DNA from: Flavobacterium sp. HJ-32-4
GTDB lineage: Bacteria; Bacteroidota; Bacteroidia; Flavobacteriales; Flavobacteriaceae
DNA: 64,000 bases
Assembly (NCBI RefSeq): GCF_022532105.1
Contig: NZ_CP092832.1
Span: 1,455,001 to 1,519,000 of the forward strand
Direction: 5' to 3'
Below the pieces are notes generated by a model. It was not told the DNA's origin, ran no database searches, and saw nothing but the letters and a program-made list of their open reading frames with translations. The position numbers were made by a program, and so were the translations under genes. Below are positions 36,105-45,145 of this stretch, piece by piece. Positions within the stretch are counted from its first letter, which is position 1; every line of letters starts with the position of its first letter.

Positions 36105-37934
36105 ATGAAACGATTGACCACCACCGTATTGCTCTCGGCTGCTTTAGCCGGTGCACTACCCGTCCAGGCGCAGCTGGGGAAACTCCTCGGCGGCGGAAAG
36201 GCCGGCAAGAAAACAGGCGACTTCACCACCGTATGGGAAGGTGAATTCGAAAACAAAGCTACCCGTTTGGCCGTGACCGACGGCACCGGGAAATACATCA
36301 TCGCCACCGACGACAATTCCGCTACCGTGCTGAATTCGGACGGGAAGCTCATTTGGAGCGGCGACTATAAGAAGATTACCACGAACAAAACCAACAAGTC
36401 GGAGTTCCAATATACCGTCTGGACCGATAATGGCGGTTATCTCTTCCTCTTCGACGAGCGCAAACTGGGCACCGATCGCGTAGCGGTCATCGATATCCCA
36501 ACCGGGAAAGAACTCTGGAATTCTGAGCAGTACCAAAACCTTATACCAAAAGATGGCGGTGGCGGCGACAACCAGGAACTGGATACGGTGAAATACATCC
36601 GCGAACTCGATTCCTTCCTGATTTCGCAACGGAATTCCGTCATCCTGGTAAAGGCCAACACAGGCGAGAAAATATGGGAAACCAACCGTTTCAAAGGCGG
36701 TGTGGGCGCGTATCTCTATGATCCCCAACGCAACGAAATCGTGATGTTGAACTTCAAGCCGACCGCCTTGGGGGCGCTTTTCGCTGGTTTCAAGAACCAA
36801 CTGGTGCGAATCAATGCGTCGAACGGCGAGGTGTTGTGGGATGCCACCTTTACCGGCGTGATTGAAAAGGAACTCGTGACCCGCAAACCTATGGTCGATC
36901 TTTGGCTCAAGGGAGGGAAACTGTATGTACACCTGAACGGCCTCTCGGTCTACAATTACGAAAATGGCCAGCAATTGTGGTCGGCGACCTATGAGGATGA
37001 CATGGGCGGATCAAGCGGTAATTCACTTTTTGGGAATAAGAAACGGACGAAGTATTACAAACTCATTGCAGAGCCCTTATTTACGGATGATGCCGTATAC
37101 CTGGTCATCCTCGGCGGGCGTGACCGTGTAAAATACATAGAGAAACACGATCTCGAAAGCGGCAAACTGTTGTGGGCCTCTGAAAAAATCGCCGGCGCGT
37201 TTTGTATGCCGCATATCTACAAGGCCGGAGATAAGATCATGGTGCAGGTCGGCGGTAAATTTCAGGTGCAGGAACTGCGTCTGGAAGAAGTATCCAACGG
37301 ATTCTCAGCCGGCATGGCACTGGGCGGTTTTGGCGGCGGAAGCTACCAGGCGTGGGTGCCGTATATCTATTGGGATTATAAAAACCAAAAGAACGGCGTG
37401 CTGGCCATTGACGATAAAACAGGAAAAACCGCCTGGCGTTCGGAGCGTTTCGATAAGCGTATTACCGACCTCATCCTCGACGGCGACAAGACGGTTTTCG
37501 TGGGCGACGGCGATGAATTCTACAGCTACGACATCGCAACCGGCAACCAGTTGTTTGACGTGAAACACAACGATGCCAAAGTCGGCAAAGCCACGGATGT
37601 CATCGATTTTGGAGATAAGGTCGTGGTGTTGTCAGAGAAAGGGCTCGCTTCCTACAACAAGAAAGACGGCAGCCGGGCGTATGCGTCAGAGAAGATTCGC
37701 GGGGTGGATTATTTCTACAAAATAGGGGATAATTACTTCCTGCGTGACCAGCGGAATTCAAAGAACATCATCTACGGCATCGACATGACCAACGGCGAGA
37801 CCAAAGGATCGGTGCAGTCAAAAGGAAAAGGCGGTAGTCCTGAATATGGGGATGGTATCGACATTACCACCGACGGCGAATACATCTTCGCGTTCAAAGG
37901 CAAGAAAGTCGAGAAAATCAAAGTAAACCCGTAA
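36105..37934 (+). CDS. Exported PQQ-like beta-propeller protein
   Basis: A 609-residue protein with signal peptide MKRLTTTVLLSAALAGALPVQAQ. The mature protein is built of recurrent blades with tryptophan and glycine patterns typical of PQQ-like (quinoprotein-type) propellers: SATVLNSDGKLIWSGDY, VIDIPTGKELWNSEQY, VKANTGEKIWETN, RINASNGEVLWDATF, DDKTGKTAWRSE and DIATGNQLFDV, about eight blades. No PQQ-dehydrogenase catalytic or calcium-binding residues were recognised, so it is more likely a binding or scaffold protein than an enzyme. It is the second gene behind operator site A; a terminator follows. Confidence 0.85.
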   Translation: MKRLTTTVLLSAALAGALPVQAQLGKLLGGGKAGKKTGDFTTVWEGEFENKATRLAVTDGTGKYIIATDDNSATVLNSDGKLIWSGDYKKITTNKTNKSEFQYTVWTDNGGYLFLFDERKLGTDRVAVIDIPTGKELWNSEQYQNLIPKDGGGGDNQELDTVKYIRELDSFLISQRNSVILVKANTGEKIWETNRFKGGVGAYLYDPQRNEIVMLNFKPTALGALFAGFKNQLVRINASNGEVLWDATFTGVIEKELVTRKPMVDLWLKGGKLYVHLNGLSVYNYENGQQLWSATYEDDMGGSSGNSLFGNKKRTKYYKLIAEPLFTDDAVYLVILGGRDRVKYIEKHDLESGKLLWASEKIAGAFCMPHIYKAGDKIMVQVGGKFQVQELRLEEVSNGFSAGMALGGFGGGSYQAWVPYIYWDYKNQKNGVLAIDDKTGKTAWRSERFDKRITDLILDGDKTVFVGDGDEFYSYDIATGNQLFDVKHNDAKVGKATDVIDFGDKVVVLSEKGLASYNKKDGSRAYASEKIRGVDYFYKIGDNYFLRDQRNSKNIIYGIDMTNGETKGSVQSKGKGGSPEYGDGIDITTDGEYIFAFKGKKVEKIKVNP

Positions 37935-37954
37935 CATTTGTTTGAGTAGTTAGG

Positions 37955-37984
37955 AAGGCCGTGAGCAATCGCGGCCTTTTTTTA
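37955..37984 (+). terminator. Intrinsic terminator after the PQQ-like gene
   Basis: AAGGCCG / CGGCCTT stem (arms near 37955-37961 and 37972-37978) with a T run. The start codon of the next gene follows 12 nt later, so some read-through may feed that gene. Confidence 0.8.
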
Positions 37985-37996
37985 CATCGCGATAGC

Positions 37997-39415
37997 ATGA
38001 AAAAGTTCCTCTATCTTCTTTTAGGATGCGCGTCGCTGGCCTCGGCCCAGCAGGTGCAATGGGCATCCAAACTGATCAAGTTTTCGTCGGATCTCGGCGG
38101 AAAACAAAACGGCATCAAGCGCATCCTCGGCAAACCGGATGCCTTTCCACAATGTGGCCCGAGTCCTAATGCCTGGTCGCCCAAGAAAGCCCTTGACGGT
38201 TCGGAATGGGTCGTCGTGGGTTTTGACCATCCGCAGGCCGTCAAACAGATTGCGGTCTTCGAAAATCTCAATTCCGGTTGTGTGGTGCGTGTGCAGGCCG
38301 ACGACGGGTCGGGTAGTTTCAAGACGGTGTGGTCACGCGGGTGGGCCGTACGTCAGAATTTGTATACGTATTCGTTCCAACGCGATCGGGCGTACTATTA
38401 CGGACGGAAACGGCGTAAGATCCAAAAGGCACCGGAAGTGGATGTGAATCCTGGCGTCGAACGTATTCTATTGGAAACGACCCTTCCGACGGTGGTGGCG
38501 TTGCGGGTGGAGTTCAACTTCGCCGTAGTGCCCGGCCAGAAGCAAATCGATGCCATCGGTATTTCGGATTCCGATGCGCCGCTTGATGCGACTATCCACA
38601 CCGACGCCGCCTTTGCAACGCTGGTACCAAGCGATGTGGGCCTCGCGGGTCTGACACCCGGAAGTCCGTGCCTCACGCCCGATGGTCAGGTGCTCTACAT
38701 CAGCGATATCGGGGAAACACACGATGCGGTGGTGTCGTATACGAAAGGTCCCGATGGCCGTTGGACGAACCGTAAAGACGAGCCATTGTTGTCACGGGAG
38801 AAAGGATTCAATTACATCGAGTTTGCGGGCTCCGACTTCGTATTGAAAGGCGGGGTTCCCTTCGCGAAAGGCGGTACGGAAAGCGGCTACGAACTGCTGC
38901 GTCGGGTAGGCAGCGACTACGTGTCGACGGGGCCGGTTCGGATTGTGGCGTACAACAACTACGACGATACGTCTGACGCCACTATGTCGGCCGATGGGAA
39001 GGTATTGATCCTCGGTATTGAGACCGATTTTACCCAGGGCGGCTCCGACCTGTACTTCGCGCTGCGAAAAGACGACGGCACGTATGGCATGTTGCAGAAT
39101 ATGGGAAAACAGGTTAATTCCGCCGCCGATGAAGGGATGCCACAATTGCTGTCGGATGGCCGTACCCTACTCTTCAGCAGCGAAGGCTACAGCGGCTATG
39201 GCGACTTTGACCTGTATGTGACCCATCGCCTCGACGATACGTGGAAGAACTGGTCGGAACCCATCAACCTCGGTGGCGCCATCAATGGCAACGATTTTGA
39301 CGGACAGCCGTATTACGATGAAACGGCGCAGGTGCTGTATTACGTCGCATCCGTTGGTGGAACGCCCGTATTACGGCAGGTTCCGCTTCCAATAGCGCTA
39401 TTGGCGGCGCCGTGA
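37997..39415 (+). CDS. Exported PD40 (TolB-like) beta-propeller protein
   Basis: A 472-residue exported protein. The ATG at 37997 gives MKKFLYLLLGCASLASAQ; an upstream in-frame GTG lies inside the terminator. Residues 20-200 form a beta-sandwich (discoidin-like: ALDGSEWVVVGFDHPQAVKQIAVFENLNSGCVVRVQ). Residues 225-460 carry PD40/WD40-like blades: PCLTPDGQVLYISD, ATMSADGKVLILG, MPQLLSDGRTLLFSSEGYSGYGDFDLYVTHR and DGQPYYDETAQVLYYVAS. In Bacteroidota such propellers often accompany OmpA-like proteins, but no OmpA domain is present here. It may be transcribed by read-through from site A, because no palindrome lies just upstream. Confidence 0.8.
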   Translation: MKKFLYLLLGCASLASAQQVQWASKLIKFSSDLGGKQNGIKRILGKPDAFPQCGPSPNAWSPKKALDGSEWVVVGFDHPQAVKQIAVFENLNSGCVVRVQADDGSGSFKTVWSRGWAVRQNLYTYSFQRDRAYYYGRKRRKIQKAPEVDVNPGVERILLETTLPTVVALRVEFNFAVVPGQKQIDAIGISDSDAPLDATIHTDAAFATLVPSDVGLAGLTPGSPCLTPDGQVLYISDIGETHDAVVSYTKGPDGRWTNRKDEPLLSREKGFNYIEFAGSDFVLKGGVPFAKGGTESGYELLRRVGSDYVSTGPVRIVAYNNYDDTSDATMSADGKVLILGIETDFTQGGSDLYFALRKDDGTYGMLQNMGKQVNSAADEGMPQLLSDGRTLLFSSEGYSGYGDFDLYVTHRLDDTWKNWSEPINLGGAINGNDFDGQPYYDETAQVLYYVASVGGTPVLRQVPLPIALLAAP

Positions 39416-39423
39416 CCTACGTC

Positions 39424-39474
39424 AAAATACGGCATTCTACGTATGGTGTGGCGCTTGCCAACGCCGCAACTTTG
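39424..39474 (+). promoter_or_regulatory. Regulon operator site B plus promoter
   Basis: AAAATACG-GCATTCTA-CGTATGGT (39424-39447) is followed after exactly 19 nt by CAACTTTG (39467-39474), a -7 box with one mismatch. It is upstream of the lipoprotein gene at 39507. Confidence 0.8.
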
Positions 39475-39506
39475 CCTCAGTGACTAACTCATTAAAAAAT
39501 CAAATC

Positions 39507-40046
39507 ATGAAAACACTAAAAAGAATCGGTATTGTGCTTACCATGGCACTCGTAACAGTAATGACTTCGTGCAGCAGCGACGACAACGGCGGCGGTGGCG
39601 GCTTCAGCGGCCCGGCAACCGGCAACTTCGTAAAAGCGAAAATCGGAGGAAGCAATTTCAGCGCAACCGGACAGGTAGTGCAGGGGGCCTACGAAAGCGG
39701 TAACATCGTACTCCAGGGCGTGGCGATCAACGGCACGAACACAACCAGTATGGCGATCCAGTTGTATAAGCCGGGTGGCCTTACCGTCGGTACTTACAAC
39801 GTAGGCCCGGATCAAAGCGGTGATGTAGGATTGCTTTCCTACACTACGGTGACCAGCGCTATGAGTACGGTGACGTATGTTTCGGGTGCTTGCGCCAACG
39901 CTTCCGGAACCATCGAGATTACGTTTATCGACGACACCAAAATTGAAGGAACCTTCTCGTTCACCGGCGTCGAACTGCGCGACAATGATGATTGCAGCGG
40001 CGGTGTCAAAAATGTGACCAACGGAAGTTTCCGCCTTGAACTATAA
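39507..40046 (+). CDS. Small lipoprotein of unknown function
   Basis: A 179-residue lipoprotein. The ATG at 39507 gives signal peptide MKTLKRIGIVLTMALVTVMT with lipobox TSC followed by SSDDNGGGGG, the acidic/serine start often seen in Flavobacterial surface lipoproteins. An in-frame GTG at 39480 is too close to the promoter. The mature part is beta-rich: GNFVKAKIGGSNFSATG, TTSMAIQLYKPGGLTVGTYNVG and GTIEITFIDDTKIEGTFSFTGVELRD, a pattern common in DUF6252-like or lipocalin-like small envelope proteins. It contains two cysteines late in the chain (NDDCSGG and GACANA). It forms its own unit between operator site B and a terminator. Confidence 0.8.
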   Translation: MKTLKRIGIVLTMALVTVMTSCSSDDNGGGGGFSGPATGNFVKAKIGGSNFSATGQVVQGAYESGNIVLQGVAINGTNTTSMAIQLYKPGGLTVGTYNVGPDQSGDVGLLSYTTVTSAMSTVTYVSGACANASGTIEITFIDDTKIEGTFSFTGVELRDNDDCSGGVKNVTNGSFRLEL

Positions 40047-40065
40047 GAAGAACCTATGTGTGTAG

Positions 40066-40100
40066 AAGGGGACGTTCAGAAGAGCGTCCCTTTCGCTTTT
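40066..40100 (+). terminator. Intrinsic terminator after the lipoprotein gene
   Basis: The inverted repeat AAGGGGACG (40066-40074) / CGTCCCTTT (40085-40093) contains one G-U pair and is followed by CGCTTTT. It ends just before operator site C. Confidence 0.75.
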
Positions 40101-40103
40101 CAA

Positions 40104-40154
40104 AAAATACGGCATATGGCGTATTGACCGCCCTTTGTCGAATGTTGAACTTTG
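40104..40154 (+). promoter_or_regulatory. Regulon operator site C plus promoter
   Basis: AAAATACG-GCATATGG-CGTATTGA (40104-40127) is followed after exactly 19 nt by GAACTTTG (40147-40154). It stands in front of the small membrane protein and the first sensor kinase, so the regulatory genes appear to be members of their own regulon. The core is the most diverged of the five. Confidence 0.75.
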
Positions 40155-40194
40155 GCAGTGCAAGGCCCCCTGTCAACCTAAACCCCAGAATGCT

Positions 40195-40476
40195 ATGTTA
40201 CCAGCCCTGATTGTCCTTTCGGTAGCGCTGTTTGGCGTAATCGTCTACCTGAACTATCGGTTCTACCAGGACCGGCAGGTGTTTCGAAAGCGCATCCGGA
40301 CGCTGGAGGAGATGATTGTAAGGCTCACCCGCGAACAGCACCTCAAAGACGCCCAGGTGCACCTCTCGGACGAGCTTCGAAGCAGACTCCGAACCGTGAA
40401 TGCAACGTTGAACAACGACATCTTCGATTTCAACCATGAACTGTTACAGATACTGGCAAAGAACAAATTACTCTAA
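40195..40476 (+). CDS. Small membrane protein with coiled coil, heads the sensor kinase operon
   Basis: A 93-residue protein. The ATG at 40195 is preferred; upstream in-frame codons back to a TTG at 40135 overlap the predicted promoter. One N-terminal transmembrane helix (PALIVLSVALFGVIVYLNY) is followed by a charged helical tail (FYQDRQVFRKRIRTLEEMIVRLTREQHLKDAQVHLSDELRSRL) likely to form a coiled coil. A C-terminal segment (NDIFDFNHELLQILAKNKLL) ends the protein. No known family was recognised. It sits between operator site C and the first TPR kinase, so it could be a small partner of the kinases, but that is only suggested by position. Confidence 0.65.
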   Translation: MLPALIVLSVALFGVIVYLNYRFYQDRQVFRKRIRTLEEMIVRLTREQHLKDAQVHLSDELRSRLRTVNATLNNDIFDFNHELLQILAKNKLL

Positions 40477-40487
40477 CCCAATCCCAA

Positions 40488-40508
40488 GCCCGGTCACAGC
40501 CGGGTTTT
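40488..40508 (+). terminator. Weak hairpin / possible attenuator ahead of the first kinase
   Basis: CCCGG (40489-40493) pairs with CCGGG (40500-40504) and is followed by TTTT. It lies between the small membrane protein and the kinase gene, so it could lower kinase expression relative to the first gene of the operon. Confidence 0.5.
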
Positions 40509-40530
40509 CGTGCTTTACCACCTAAGGTCG

Positions 40531-42567
40531 ATGAACAAAAGGATGCTACTGTCGTTGTTATTACTCTTTCCGCTGTTGGCAAGCGGACAGGTGCTGGATT
40601 CGATCCTGCGACAGTACCGCGACCTCCACAATGTCGATCCCGAACGCACCCGACGGATCATCGAAGAAGGCATCGAGGGCTTCAGTGCAAAGGGCGACCG
40701 TGAATCGAAAGCCATCCTGTTGGTAAAACTCATCGCCCTCGAAACGGCGCAGCGCAATACCGACGCGGCCTATCGTCGTTTTCTCACCGCTCGTGAGTAC
40801 GCCAGGAATAATGGCATTACCCTGCAGGTAGCCTGTGCCTACAGCGAGATTGCCGAAACCTATTATTACGCCCAGGATTGGAAGCGGTCTCTGGGCTATT
40901 TTCATTCGGCCGACTCCGCTTTTGTGGCGGCAAAGGACGAGATCGGGCAGGTGCTGAGTAAGATCAATATGGCATCGATTTACCAGGAACAGGGGAAGTA
41001 TGACCTGGCGATCCGGAACTTCCTCGCGTCGGTACCGCACATCGATACGACCCAGTACCGATACATCAAGACCTCGGCCTATAAGGAAGTGGGGAAACTC
41101 TACCTCAACCTCAAAGACGGACGGAAAGCCGAATACTACCTTACGAAGAGTATCCAGTCAGGTCGCCGTGACAAAGGGCATCCGGATCTGCTGCTGGACG
41201 CCTACCTGTTGCTTTCGGGTTCCTTTCTCGAACGGGGTGATAAGGAGAAGGCAGCGATGTATCTCGACCGCGCCGAGAAAATGGCGGCACGGCCCGAAAC
41301 GCGTCACATGCTTTTTGACGTCCTGACACGAAAGGTCGAATTGCTCATGAAACAGGAACGCTATCCGGAAGCTAAGAAAAACATCAACGAGGCACTTCGG
41401 CTGGCGGATGAATACAAAAAGAACACCGGCGAAACATTCGGACTGCGATCAAATCTCGCGAAGATCTATCGACTGGAAAACAAAAGTGATTCGGCCATCG
41501 CCCTGTCGCAGCAGTTAGTGGCCGAAACGGCGAAGTCATCAGAAATGGCCCGTCTGGCGGAAGGCTACCTGGGGATGGCGGCCGCCTATGCCCAGAAAGG
41601 CGATTACCGTCAGGCGTATGAGAACCACCTGCAGTACGCCGCTTACAAAGACAGTACAGTAGGCAGTGAAAAGCAACGCATCATTCGGGAAGCGGAAGTA
41701 AAATATGAAACGGCGGAAAAAGAGCGGCAACTCGCGGAAAACAAAGTGAAGCTGCTCGAATCAGAGGCTGAAGCGGATCGCAAGGGGAGGGCCAACCTGT
41801 TGTTGGGTGTGCTGGTACTCTTTACCGCGGTAACCGGCGTATCGGTCTACCGTCAGCAGCGGCTTCGCGTGCGGCAGAAAGAGCAGGAGTTCCAACTCAA
41901 AGAAGCCATCGCCCAGATCGAGACGCAGCAACAGTTACAGGAACAACGCCTGTCGATTTCGCGCGACCTCCATGATAACATCGGGGCGCAGTTGACGTTC
42001 ATCATTTCGTCTGTCGACGCGGTGAAAATGGGTTTCAACCTGCAGAATCCGGCACTTGATCGCAAGCTCGATACCATCTCCGATTTCACCCAATCGACCA
42101 TCATCGAACTGCGCGACACCATTTGGGCGATGAACAAAGGAGAGGTGAGTTTCGAAGAACTCCGTTCGCGCATCTACAACTTCATCGGAAAGGCGAAAAC
42201 CGCCAACGAAGACCTTGCGTTCCGATTTACCATCGCCGATTCCCTGAAAGAGGTGAACCTGACATCAGTAGAAGCCATCAACATCTACCGCACCTTGCAG
42301 GAGGCCGTCAACAACGCCATGAAGCACTCGGGCGCAAGTCGCATTTCCATCACCATCGGGGCAGACGGTGCCACCGCAAAAGTTACCCTACGCGACAACG
42401 GAAAAGGGTTCGACGCGAGCCAGGTAGAACAGGGCAATGGCCTCCGAAACATGAAAAAGCGCATGGGCGAAATAGGCGGGACCTACACCTGTCATTCGAA
42501 CGAAAACGGCACGGAAGTACACTTGTCGATACCGCTTTCGAAAATGGAAAACACTTCGACCACCTAA
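40531..42567 (+). CDS. TPR-containing sensor histidine kinase 1 (HisKA_3 type)
   Basis: A 678-residue membrane kinase with signal sequence MNKRMLLSLLLLFPLLASGQ. A periplasmic-type sensor of tetratricopeptide repeats covers about residues 40-390 (YYYAQDWKRSLGYFHSADSAF, KINMASIYQEQGKYDLAIRNF). A transmembrane helix follows near 420-440 (NLLLGVLVLFTAVTGVSVY), then a coiled-coil linker. The HisKA_3 motif SISRDLHDNIGAQLTF has His481 as the phosphate acceptor, followed by RDTIWAMN. The ATPase domain has the N box (QEAVNNAMKHSG) and DNGKGFD. The in-frame GTG at 40510 is less likely than the ATG at 40531. It is 10 bp from the second kinase gene. It belongs to the NarX/DesK-like class that pairs with LuxR-type regulators, here encoded two genes downstream. 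Confidence 0.9.
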   Translation: MNKRMLLSLLLLFPLLASGQVLDSILRQYRDLHNVDPERTRRIIEEGIEGFSAKGDRESKAILLVKLIALETAQRNTDAAYRRFLTAREYARNNGITLQVACAYSEIAETYYYAQDWKRSLGYFHSADSAFVAAKDEIGQVLSKINMASIYQEQGKYDLAIRNFLASVPHIDTTQYRYIKTSAYKEVGKLYLNLKDGRKAEYYLTKSIQSGRRDKGHPDLLLDAYLLLSGSFLERGDKEKAAMYLDRAEKMAARPETRHMLFDVLTRKVELLMKQERYPEAKKNINEALRLADEYKKNTGETFGLRSNLAKIYRLENKSDSAIALSQQLVAETAKSSEMARLAEGYLGMAAAYAQKGDYRQAYENHLQYAAYKDSTVGSEKQRIIREAEVKYETAEKERQLAENKVKLLESEAEADRKGRANLLLGVLVLFTAVTGVSVYRQQRLRVRQKEQEFQLKEAIAQIETQQQLQEQRLSISRDLHDNIGAQLTFIISSVDAVKMGFNLQNPALDRKLDTISDFTQSTIIELRDTIWAMNKGEVSFEELRSRIYNFIGKAKTANEDLAFRFTIADSLKEVNLTSVEAINIYRTLQEAVNNAMKHSGASRISITIGADGATAKVTLRDNGKGFDASQVEQGNGLRNMKKRMGEIGGTYTCHSNENGTEVHLSIPLSKMENTSTT

Positions 42568-42576
42568 AACAGCCTT

Positions 42577-44376
42577 ATGAAAAACACGATCCTCATTGCA
42601 GTTCTCGGCTTGTCGACCCTGGTGTCACAGGCACAACGACGCGATGAGGTCGACTCGATCAACGCCCTTCCCTATCAGGTAAAGGTTGAGAAAGCACGTA
42701 CCCTCGATGCGGTGTTCCTGGCAAACGCCCGTGCCGCCCATCGTCTTGGCTATATAGACGGCGAGGCCGAAAGTTATGCGAATGCAGCATTGGCCTACTA
42801 CTTTCAGGGGGCGTATGACAAGGACCTTTCGTATTCGCTCAAAGCCATCGGGCTTTACCAAAAATCGGGCAATCTTGAGCGGCTCGCACATCACTACGCC
42901 GAGACAGGCTATCGCATGAAACGGCGTGATATGGCCAGCGCACAGGCTTATATGCAGAAGGGCAAGCATCTGGCGGAAGCGCATCGGTTTACCAAGCCAT
43001 TATTGGCGCTTTACAACAACTACGGGGTGTTGAAAGAGATGCAGGGGCAACTCGACAGTGCGCTGTTTTTCTACCGGAAAAGCCTCCGACTACAGCAATC
43101 GGTGCGTGACAGTGTGGGGATTCCGTATAGCCTCAACAACATTGCCGGCATTTACCTGATGCGGAAGCAATACGACCGCGTCAAACCCTTTCTGGACGAA
43201 GCATTGGCCATCCGCACCCGGCACCATGACAAACTCGGGATGGCGGAGACCTTCACGGCCTTGGCCGACCTTGCCGCCGTAAAAGGGAAACGACCCGAGG
43301 CCATTCGGTATTATGACAAGGCCCTCGCGCTCGCCAACGAAATGGGCTATTTGAATTTAATGGCGAATAACCATCTCATGCTTTCCCGGCAATACGAAGA
43401 GCTCGGGAAGAAAGACGATGCCCTACATCATTATAAAGCCTATGCGATGTTTCGCGATAGCCTGGTCAACACCGAAACCAACAAACGCATCGCCGAACTG
43501 CAGGTTGAGTTTGACACAGGCGAAAAAGAGAAACAACTTGCGCTGAACAAGGCGGCCCTATTGGAAAAAGAAGCCGAAGTACTCAAATCACGCGCTACGA
43601 TCGCAGCAGTTTCGTTGCTCACCCTTTTTACGGCGATCTGTGGCTTTCTTTTGTGGCGGCAACAACGGATGGCCAACCAACAGCAACGACAGGAATTCTC
43701 GTTGCAGGCCGCGATTGCCCAGATTGAATCGCAGAACCGTTTGCAGGAACAGCGGCTCGCCATCTCGCGAGACCTTCATGACAACATTGGCGCGCAACTC
43801 ACCTTCATCATTTCGTCGGTCGACAGCCTGCGGTACGGCTTCAGCATCAAGGAAGGCGTCATCGCGCAAAAACTGGCATCGATCACCGACTTCACGCGTT
43901 CGACCATCATCGAGTTGCGCGATACCATCTGGGCGATGAACCATGCCGACATTACGTTTGAAGACCTGAAGGCACGCATCCTCAATTTCGTCGAGAAGGC
44001 CCAGGAAGCCACCAACCTCCGGATTACCTTCAGCGTCGCCGACGAATGCAACGCCGTAGTCTTGACTTCGGTAGCCGGCATGAACCTGTACCGAACCCTT
44101 CAGGAGGCGGTCAACAATGCCTTAAAATATGCGAATGCGAACACTATAACCATCGCCGTTTCCGTGCACGATGCCACCATCCGGCTTTCGGTTACCGACG
44201 ACGGTGCTGGCTTCGACGTCGCCGCCGCATCCGGAGGTAACGGTCTCGTGAACATGACCAATCGTATGGAGGATATTGGAGGCCGTCTTTCGATTTCATC
44301 CCAACCCGGCGAAGGCACCTCGGTTGAGGCGTTCCTTCCCTTTCCTGTAAACCATCACCAAAAACCATCGATATGA
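42577..44376 (+). CDS. TPR-containing sensor histidine kinase 2 (HisKA_3 type)
   Basis: A 599-residue paralogue of kinase 1, with signal peptide MKNTILIAVLGLSTLVSQAQ and a TPR sensor at about residues 30-320 (LALYNNYGVLKEMQGQLDSALFFYRKSLRL). A transmembrane helix lies near 345-362 (AAVSLLTLFTAICGFLLW). His401 sits in AISRDLHDNIGAQL, and the ATPase domain has QEAVNNALKYANA and DDGAGFD. The kinase core, from the linker glutamine-rich stretch to RDTIWAMN, is very close to those of kinases 1 and 3, while the sensor is much more divergent. That suggests different signals feeding the same regulator. Its TGA overlaps the ATG of the response regulator gene (ATGA at 44373-44376). Confidence 0.92.
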   Translation: MKNTILIAVLGLSTLVSQAQRRDEVDSINALPYQVKVEKARTLDAVFLANARAAHRLGYIDGEAESYANAALAYYFQGAYDKDLSYSLKAIGLYQKSGNLERLAHHYAETGYRMKRRDMASAQAYMQKGKHLAEAHRFTKPLLALYNNYGVLKEMQGQLDSALFFYRKSLRLQQSVRDSVGIPYSLNNIAGIYLMRKQYDRVKPFLDEALAIRTRHHDKLGMAETFTALADLAAVKGKRPEAIRYYDKALALANEMGYLNLMANNHLMLSRQYEELGKKDDALHHYKAYAMFRDSLVNTETNKRIAELQVEFDTGEKEKQLALNKAALLEKEAEVLKSRATIAAVSLLTLFTAICGFLLWRQQRMANQQQRQEFSLQAAIAQIESQNRLQEQRLAISRDLHDNIGAQLTFIISSVDSLRYGFSIKEGVIAQKLASITDFTRSTIIELRDTIWAMNHADITFEDLKARILNFVEKAQEATNLRITFSVADECNAVVLTSVAGMNLYRTLQEAVNNALKYANANTITIAVSVHDATIRLSVTDDGAGFDVAAASGGNGLVNMTNRMEDIGGRLSISSQPGEGTSVEAFLPFPVNHHQKPSI

Positions 44377-45020
44377 CCAAAATTGTACTAGTGGATGACA
44401 ACGTTTTCCTTCAGAAAGCGATCATCGAAAAGCTCTCGTTCTTTGACGATCTCCAGTGCCGTTATACCGCGTTGAACGGTGAAGACCTGATGGCAAAGCT
44501 CGAACAGAACCACAACATCGACCTGATCCTGATGGACATCGAAATGCCCCGTATGAACGGTATCGAAGCCACAGCCCTTGTGAAGGCCCGGTATCCGCAT
44601 ATCAAGATCATCATGCTGACCGTGTTTGATAACGATGAGAACATCTTCCTATCCATAAAGGCGGGCGCCGACGGCTATTTGTTAAAGGATGTGAGTCCAC
44701 AGGATCTCTATCAGGGCCTCCTCGAAACCCTCAAAGGCGGTGCGACCATGACGCCGTCGATCGCGCTGAAGACACTACGGCTTTTCCGGAACCCACTGCA
44801 ATTGGATGACGCAACAGACGAAGAGGAAGTGCGCCTGACCTTACGGGAAGTGGAGGTGTTGGAGCAATTGAGCCGCGGACTCAAATACCACGCGATTGCA
44901 GAAAACCTCATCCTTTCCGTGGGCACCGTCCGGAAGCACGTCGAGAACATCTACGCCAAGCTGCAGGTGCACAACAAGCTCGAAGCCATCCAAAAAGCCC
45001 GTACCAACAAAATCATATAA
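44373..45020 (+). CDS. LuxR/NarL-type response regulator 1
   Basis: A 215-residue two-component regulator. The receiver domain has acidic residues in VLVDDN, phospho-acceptor Asp55 in LILMDIEMP, Thr in MLTVFD and Lys in YLLKD. The C-terminal LuxR-type helix-turn-helix covers about residues 150-212: LTLREVEVLEQLSRGLKYHAIAENLILSVGTVRKHVENIYAKL. It is fused to kinase 2 by an ATGA overlap, so the two should work as a pair. Its DNA-binding helix is nearly identical to that of regulator 2 (VGTVRKHVENIY versus PSTVRKHIENIY), which predicts a shared target site; I propose the 24-bp palindromes at sites A-E. Its own stop codon lies inside the left arm of site D. Confidence 0.95.
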   Translation: MTKIVLVDDNVFLQKAIIEKLSFFDDLQCRYTALNGEDLMAKLEQNHNIDLILMDIEMPRMNGIEATALVKARYPHIKIIMLTVFDNDENIFLSIKAGADGYLLKDVSPQDLYQGLLETLKGGATMTPSIALKTLRLFRNPLQLDDATDEEEVRLTLREVEVLEQLSRGLKYHAIAENLILSVGTVRKHVENIYAKLQVHNKLEAIQKARTNKII

Positions 45021-45067
45021 TACGTCATTCTGCGTATTGCTGTCCCGCCCGCCTTTCCGCACCTTTG
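45017..45067 (+). promoter_or_regulatory. Regulon operator site D plus promoter
   Basis: ATAATACG-TCATTCTG-CGTATTGC (45017-45040) is followed after exactly 19 nt by CACCTTTG (45060-45067). It drives the third kinase and second regulator. The left arm includes the stop codon of regulator 1. Confidence 0.75.
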
Positions 45068-45145
45068 AGGGAAAAGACAGGAGGCGGTTGTTTGCGTTTT
45101 ACAAGATGCTTCCGCGCGCTGCAACTTTTTTGTTATTTTTAACAC

